In this document: piece by piece, positions 13,648 through 16,024 of the stretch | Layout: each line of letters begins with the position of its first letter | How positions within the stretch are numbered: the first letter of the stretch is position 1 | NCBI GenBank assembly: GCA_910584305.1 | Contig: CAJTZW010000022.1 | Location: 1-16,024 of the forward strand | DNA length: 16,024 nt | Direction: 5' to 3' | Source of the DNA: an uncultured Bacilli bacterium | GTDB taxonomy: Bacteria > Bacillota_I > Bacilli_A > RF39 > UBA660 | The notes under the pieces: generated by a model | Told to the model about the DNA's origin: nothing | What the model saw: the letters and a program-made list of their open reading frames with translations, nothing else | The model's database searches: none | Position numbers and translations under genes: made by a program

Positions 13648-14381
13648 GCATATGCCCTCTTTCTAACATAATCTATAATATAGGTAAAGTATGGTTCCAA
13701 AATTTCTGGACTTCCAAGATTTTCAAAAAATATTTCTAAGCAATGAATCGATAGTAAATGGACAAAACTCTCTTTGAAATTTAAGTCATATATATAAGCA
13801 AGCCAAGCGATAACCCTTTCATTATCATTTGTAACATCTGAATTAAGAATAGACTTATTTTCAAAAAAATTAGAACGGACTACCTCTGAAATAGGACTAT
13901 CAGTAACATGGACTGGACATTCCTTTAATACACCAATTAAATATAAAATATCTAGTTTATCAGCATCCCGAATTATCTGCATATGGAGTCTCTCTCTTTT
14001 GGTAAGACCCTGGCTTGGAATCGCATACTTATTATGATATTGAATTGATTTACGAATAATACTATATAAAGATTTATCCTCTACATACTCTGTAATATAA
14101 TTCTTATCAAAAAGATATTCCACAGAATAATCCGCATGATCTACACTCTTCGAATCATCATAAGTTCCATAATTTTTAATTTGTTCAAATCTCCCAAAAT
14201 CATGAAGCAAACCTATAATAGTCGCTAGGAAAATATCATCTTTTGATAAATGTAAATTTTCTGCCAAATGTTTTGAAAGTTCCATCACTCGGTATGAATG
14301 ATTATATTTAAGATGAATCATTTCATTATTCATGTCAAATCCACTTGTATACATATCAAATGCCTCTATAAATTTTTCCAT
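13644..14381 (-). CDS. HD-domain phosphohydrolase (first of tandem pair)
   Basis: This 245-residue HD-superfamily phosphohydrolase shows the ligands His28 (NHSYRVM), His60-Asp61 (GLLHDFGRF), His82 (DHADYS), His116 (QYHNKYA) and Asp139/Asp141 (IIRDADKLDIL). It is the first gene after the valine T-box, only 10 bases from the end of the terminator U-tract. The ATG at 14381 follows GGAGG by five bases. A frame extending to a TTG at 14393 would start inside the terminator U-tract and include the ribosome binding site, so it is rejected. Expression should depend directly on T-box antitermination. The family includes nucleotidases and (p)ppGpp-type or cyclic-nucleotide hydrolases, but nothing in this protein indicates which substrate it uses. 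Confidence 0.9.
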   Translation of the reverse strand: MEKFIEAFDMYTSGFDMNNEMIHLKYNHSYRVMELSKHLAENLHLSKDDIFLATIIGLLHDFGRFEQIKNYGTYDDSKSVDHADYSVEYLFDKNYITEYVEDKSLYSIIRKSIQYHNKYAIPSQGLTKRERLHMQIIRDADKLDILYLIGVLKECPVHVTDSPISEVVRSNFFENKSILNSDVTNDNERVIAWLAYIYDLNFKESFVHLLSIHCLEIFFENLGSPEILEPYFTYIIDYVRKRAYA

Positions 14382-14391
14382 ATTTACCTCC

Positions 14392-14423
14392 AAAAAAAAT
14401 CACATCCTATATAAGGACGTGAT
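14392..14423 (-). terminator. T-box terminator hairpin
   Basis: ATCACGTCCT pairs with AGGATGTGAT around TATAT and is followed by TTTTTTTT on the minus strand. It competes with the antiterminator formed by the T-box sequence immediately upstream and stops transcription before the HD genes when tRNA-Val is charged. Confidence 0.9.
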
Positions 14424-14615
14424 GACGTGGTACCACCTTACTTTGTAATTAAAATTACCTCAAACTGTATAACGCACAGTGACGAAATATCCTACTTCTC
14501 GTTCAGATATCCAACTCCCAAGCTACCTTCAAACATAGATATTACCCATTCACACCCATCCATGAGCTCTCTTATACATATACTATATTTTACTCCTCTT
14601 GTTCTTTGTATTTCT
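14392..14615 (-). promoter_or_regulatory. T-box riboswitch, valine-specific (GUA specifier)
   Basis: The minus-strand leader shows the T-box parts in order: an AGAGAG-type motif near 14572, a GGTGTGAA-type apical loop element near 14555, the specifier region GAAG-GTA-GC (GTA at 14526-14524), and the antiterminator T-box AAGGTGGTACCACG (14439-14426). A terminator follows with a ten-pair stem (14423-14399), one G-U pair, and eight T. Uncharged tRNA-Val would pair with GUA through its anticodon, and its 3' end with the UGGU bulge, and so stabilise antitermination. GUA agrees with valS being in the operon. The leader runs from about seven bases after the -10 element at 14623-14628. Confidence 0.93.
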
Positions 14616-14622
14616 ACTTTAC

Positions 14623-14651
14623 ATTATAAATACTATTGCTATATTTGTCAA
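14623..14651 (-). promoter_or_regulatory. Consensus sigma-A promoter of T-box/HD/HD/valS operon
   Basis: On the minus strand TTGACA (14651-14646), a 17-base spacer and TATAAT (14628-14623) form an exact consensus promoter. The -35 element directly abuts the stop codon of the RNB gene (14652-14654). Such a strong constitutive promoter fits control by the downstream T-box. Confidence 0.92.
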
Positions 14652-15947
14652 TTATATTTTGAAATTAAGATAATGAGGAAGAACCTTAGAAAAATACTTG
14701 CTTTGTTCCTTTTTTATCTCCAAATCAGGAAGCATATTCTGCAACTCGTTTTCTATTTTAGAATATTCACTATCTGAAATATTACCCTCTAAAAAGCGAT
14801 GCAAAAGATAATTATTCTTCAAATCACTATATCTACGAATTGGAGAAGTAACTTTTACATAGGGATTTTCCTTTGCTTGTACAAAGTATTCTCCACTACC
14901 ATAATCTTGATAGAGTAATAAATACTGTTCCTTTGCAGCTTCTGTAGCAGTCATATGATTTGTGAGCAGTGCTGCCTGTGAAACAAGTTCCTCAGCACGG
15001 TTTTGACTATGGGATACATATATCTTATTTAATCCCATCTTTTTATATATTATTTGAATATATTTCTCTAAATCACGCAAATAATCTTTCATTTCTGATT
15101 CACTACTCTTCTTTATCATTTCATTCACTTGATCATATGATAAACGTTTATTAACTTCAATACACTTATAAGATACTTCATAACTGATACTCCCAAAATT
15201 ATCTATATAAAATGCATGATCAACCACATTTCTCCATTCATTCTCTCTTAATGATAACAAGTCTTCTGCACAAATCTGTGGTAACATATGAAATGCTTTT
15301 TGAGAATTGTGCTGTTGAAAATATAACGAACTATATCTTTGGAATGCAACAGATTCATAGATAGGATTCGCTATCAAAAAAGGAGTGGTATCTGCGATAT
15401 ATACATGTAGCGTCGTCCCATACGAATCATGTGAAATAGCAAGTGCATCATCCAAATCAAACGAATAGGGACTATCTATAGTAATAATAAACGGTTGCCC
15501 TTCTTCTACCAGATTACTTATTTCCCAACTTTCAAATATATTACAATCTTCTATATAGAAAGTATTCATATATTTGTCAAACAAATCCTTATGCTCCTCC
15601 ATCATAGCATCATGGTATGATATATAATAAAATTTTAAAATTGATAAAATCTGTTGGATAACTTCTCCTTTCTGGCCTCCTTTATAGTTTAAACTTCTAT
15701 CCTGTAATGTATATATCATATCTTTTAAACTCTCGTATTGCTTTCTTTCATTACCCATGGATAAATACTTCGTAATATACGTATTAATGATTGTTGTTAA
15801 CTTTTCAGTATCTATATCTTCTGCATTTTTAACCATTTTATAAATCGTCTTAGGAAAAGTTAAATGTTTAGGTTCAGTTTTTGATACGTCCAATGTTTTA
15901 TAGGTAGATAAAACACATTTCAATTGATCTAAAATATCAGAGAACAA
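14652..15947 (-). CDS. Compact, divergent RNB-domain (RNase II/R-like) protein
   Basis: This ORF of 431 codons holds an RNB exoribonuclease domain. The catalytic motif IDSPYSFDLDDAL carries Asp158, Asp164, Asp166 and Asp167. HVYIADTTPFL (181-191), MLPQICAEDLLSLRE (221-235) and TSPIRRYSD (367-375) with the catalytic-site arginines match RNase R/II. It lacks the N-terminal cold-shock domains and the C-terminal S1 domain and is far shorter than RNase R (about 700-800). The middle of the RNB domain, between the KRLSYDQV segment and TSPIRRY, is also shortened. The first about 140 residues are helical and unrecognised. The start is uncertain: the only start codon at the open end is TTG (15947), with no ribosome binding site, inside an inverted repeat; the next ATG is at residue 38. 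It is either a specialised mini-RNB enzyme or an N-terminally damaged gene. Confidence 0.75.
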   Translation of the reverse strand: MFSDILDQLKCVLSTYKTLDVSKTEPKHLTFPKTIYKMVKNAEDIDTEKLTTIINTYITKYLSMGNERKQYESLKDMIYTLQDRSLNYKGGQKGEVIQQILSILKFYYISYHDAMMEEHKDLFDKYMNTFYIEDCNIFESWEISNLVEEGQPFIITIDSPYSFDLDDALAISHDSYGTTLHVYIADTTPFLIANPIYESVAFQRYSSLYFQQHNSQKAFHMLPQICAEDLLSLRENEWRNVVDHAFYIDNFGSISYEVSYKCIEVNKRLSYDQVNEMIKKSSESEMKDYLRDLEKYIQIIYKKMGLNKIYVSHSQNRAEELVSQAALLTNHMTATEAAKEQYLLLYQDYGSGEYFVQAKENPYVKVTSPIRRYSDLKNNYLLHRFLEGNISDSEYSKIENELQNMLPDLEIKKEQSKYFSKVLPHYLNFKI

Positions 15948-15969
15948 AATTCAAAATAAATTTTGAATT
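15948..15969. repeat. Perfect A/T inverted repeat between two genes
   Basis: AATTCAAAAT and ATTTTGAATT form a 10-bp perfect inverted repeat around two bases, overlapping the upstream gene's stop codon and touching the RNB start. On the minus strand it is followed by TTG, not a good T-run, so it is at best a weak terminator. It could instead hide the RNB start in structure. Confidence 0.4.
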
Positions 15970-16024
15970 ATTTAGGTTCACACCTAAACATTTCTGCTTC
16001 TTCGCCTTCGCTTCCTACCTGCTC
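15968..16024 (-). CDS. C-terminal end of an unidentified gene (partial)
   Basis: The last 18 codons and stop (TAA at 15968-15970) of a minus-strand gene that enters from the right edge, ending GEEAEMFRCEPK with acidic residues before it. GC content is higher than in the neighbouring spacer, as expected for coding sequence. The fragment is too short to assign to a family. Only 20 bases separate it from the RNB ORF, so the two may share a transcript. Confidence 0.5.
   Translation of the reverse strand, partial: EQVGSEGEEAEMFRCEPK

Noticed and set aside
14382..14393. TTG at 14393 as start of the first HD gene
   Set aside because: It lies within the terminator U-tract and the extension would be encoded by the ribosome binding site; the ATG at 14381 has ideal spacing.
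14427..14777. Plus-strand frame of 116 codons
   Set aside because: It runs antisense across the T-box, its promoter and the RNB gene end, which are well supported on the minus strand.

Overview
This is a low-GC, strongly AT-rich window with good Shine-Dalgarno sequences, tightly packed operons, a T-box riboswitch and factor-independent hairpin/U-tract terminators. That combination points to a Bacillota (Firmicutes) chromosome. The gene types are typical of anaerobic or gut-dwelling lineages, but no rRNA or other marker is present and I cannot name a genus. Every gene is on the minus strand except one MerR-type regulator at 3435-3854. No tRNA, rRNA, CRISPR array or complete insertion sequence is visible.

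Layout from left to right. (1) 1-1740: a two-gene minus-strand unit, made of a membrane-bound XRE regulator (HTH fused to a DUF2975-like four-helix domain) translationally coupled to an uncharacterised 84-residue protein. A terminator follows it, and a 438-base upstream gap holds a sigma-A-like promoter and a possible small ORF. (2) 1741-3854: an aldo/keto reductase and membrane-anchored flavodoxin operon, divergent from an AdhR/NmlR-like MerR regulator. (3) 3877-5917: a patch of gene debris. Two decayed copies of one cupin gene flank an intact virulence-RhuM-family gene, a frameshifted small gene and a Nudix hydrolase remnant. (4) 5918-10156: a seven-gene redox operon in the order NAD(P)H:FMN-reductase-like, lipoprotein alpha/beta hydrolase, flavodoxin, aldo/keto reductase, carboxymuconolactone-decarboxylase-like, cupin, RibD-C-domain reductase. 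(5) 10225-14651: a terminator, valS, two tandem paralogous HD-domain phosphohydrolases, and a T-box leader with a GUA (valine) specifier and its own consensus promoter. (6) 14652-16024: a compact, divergent RNB-domain ribonuclease and the last 18 codons of another gene.

Two regulatory circuits can be read directly from the sequence. First, three promoters (before the first aldo/keto reductase, before merR, and before the seven-gene operon) each have a 19-bp spacer with a GGTGT(A/T)ACAC dyad, the usual architecture of MerR-activated promoters. The regulator therefore probably controls itself and both reductase/flavodoxin operons as one regulon, plausibly for reactive carbonyls, quinones or other electrophiles (inference). 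Second, the valine T-box lies directly before the two HD genes and valS, with short overlaps between genes. Valine starvation should therefore raise two uncharacterised HD hydrolases together with valyl-tRNA synthetase.

The most interesting points for follow-up are the T-box/HD/HD/valS operon, the MerR regulon, the compact RNB protein, and the RhuM gene between duplicated cupin remnants. Nothing here can be claimed as a proven new system from sequence alone.
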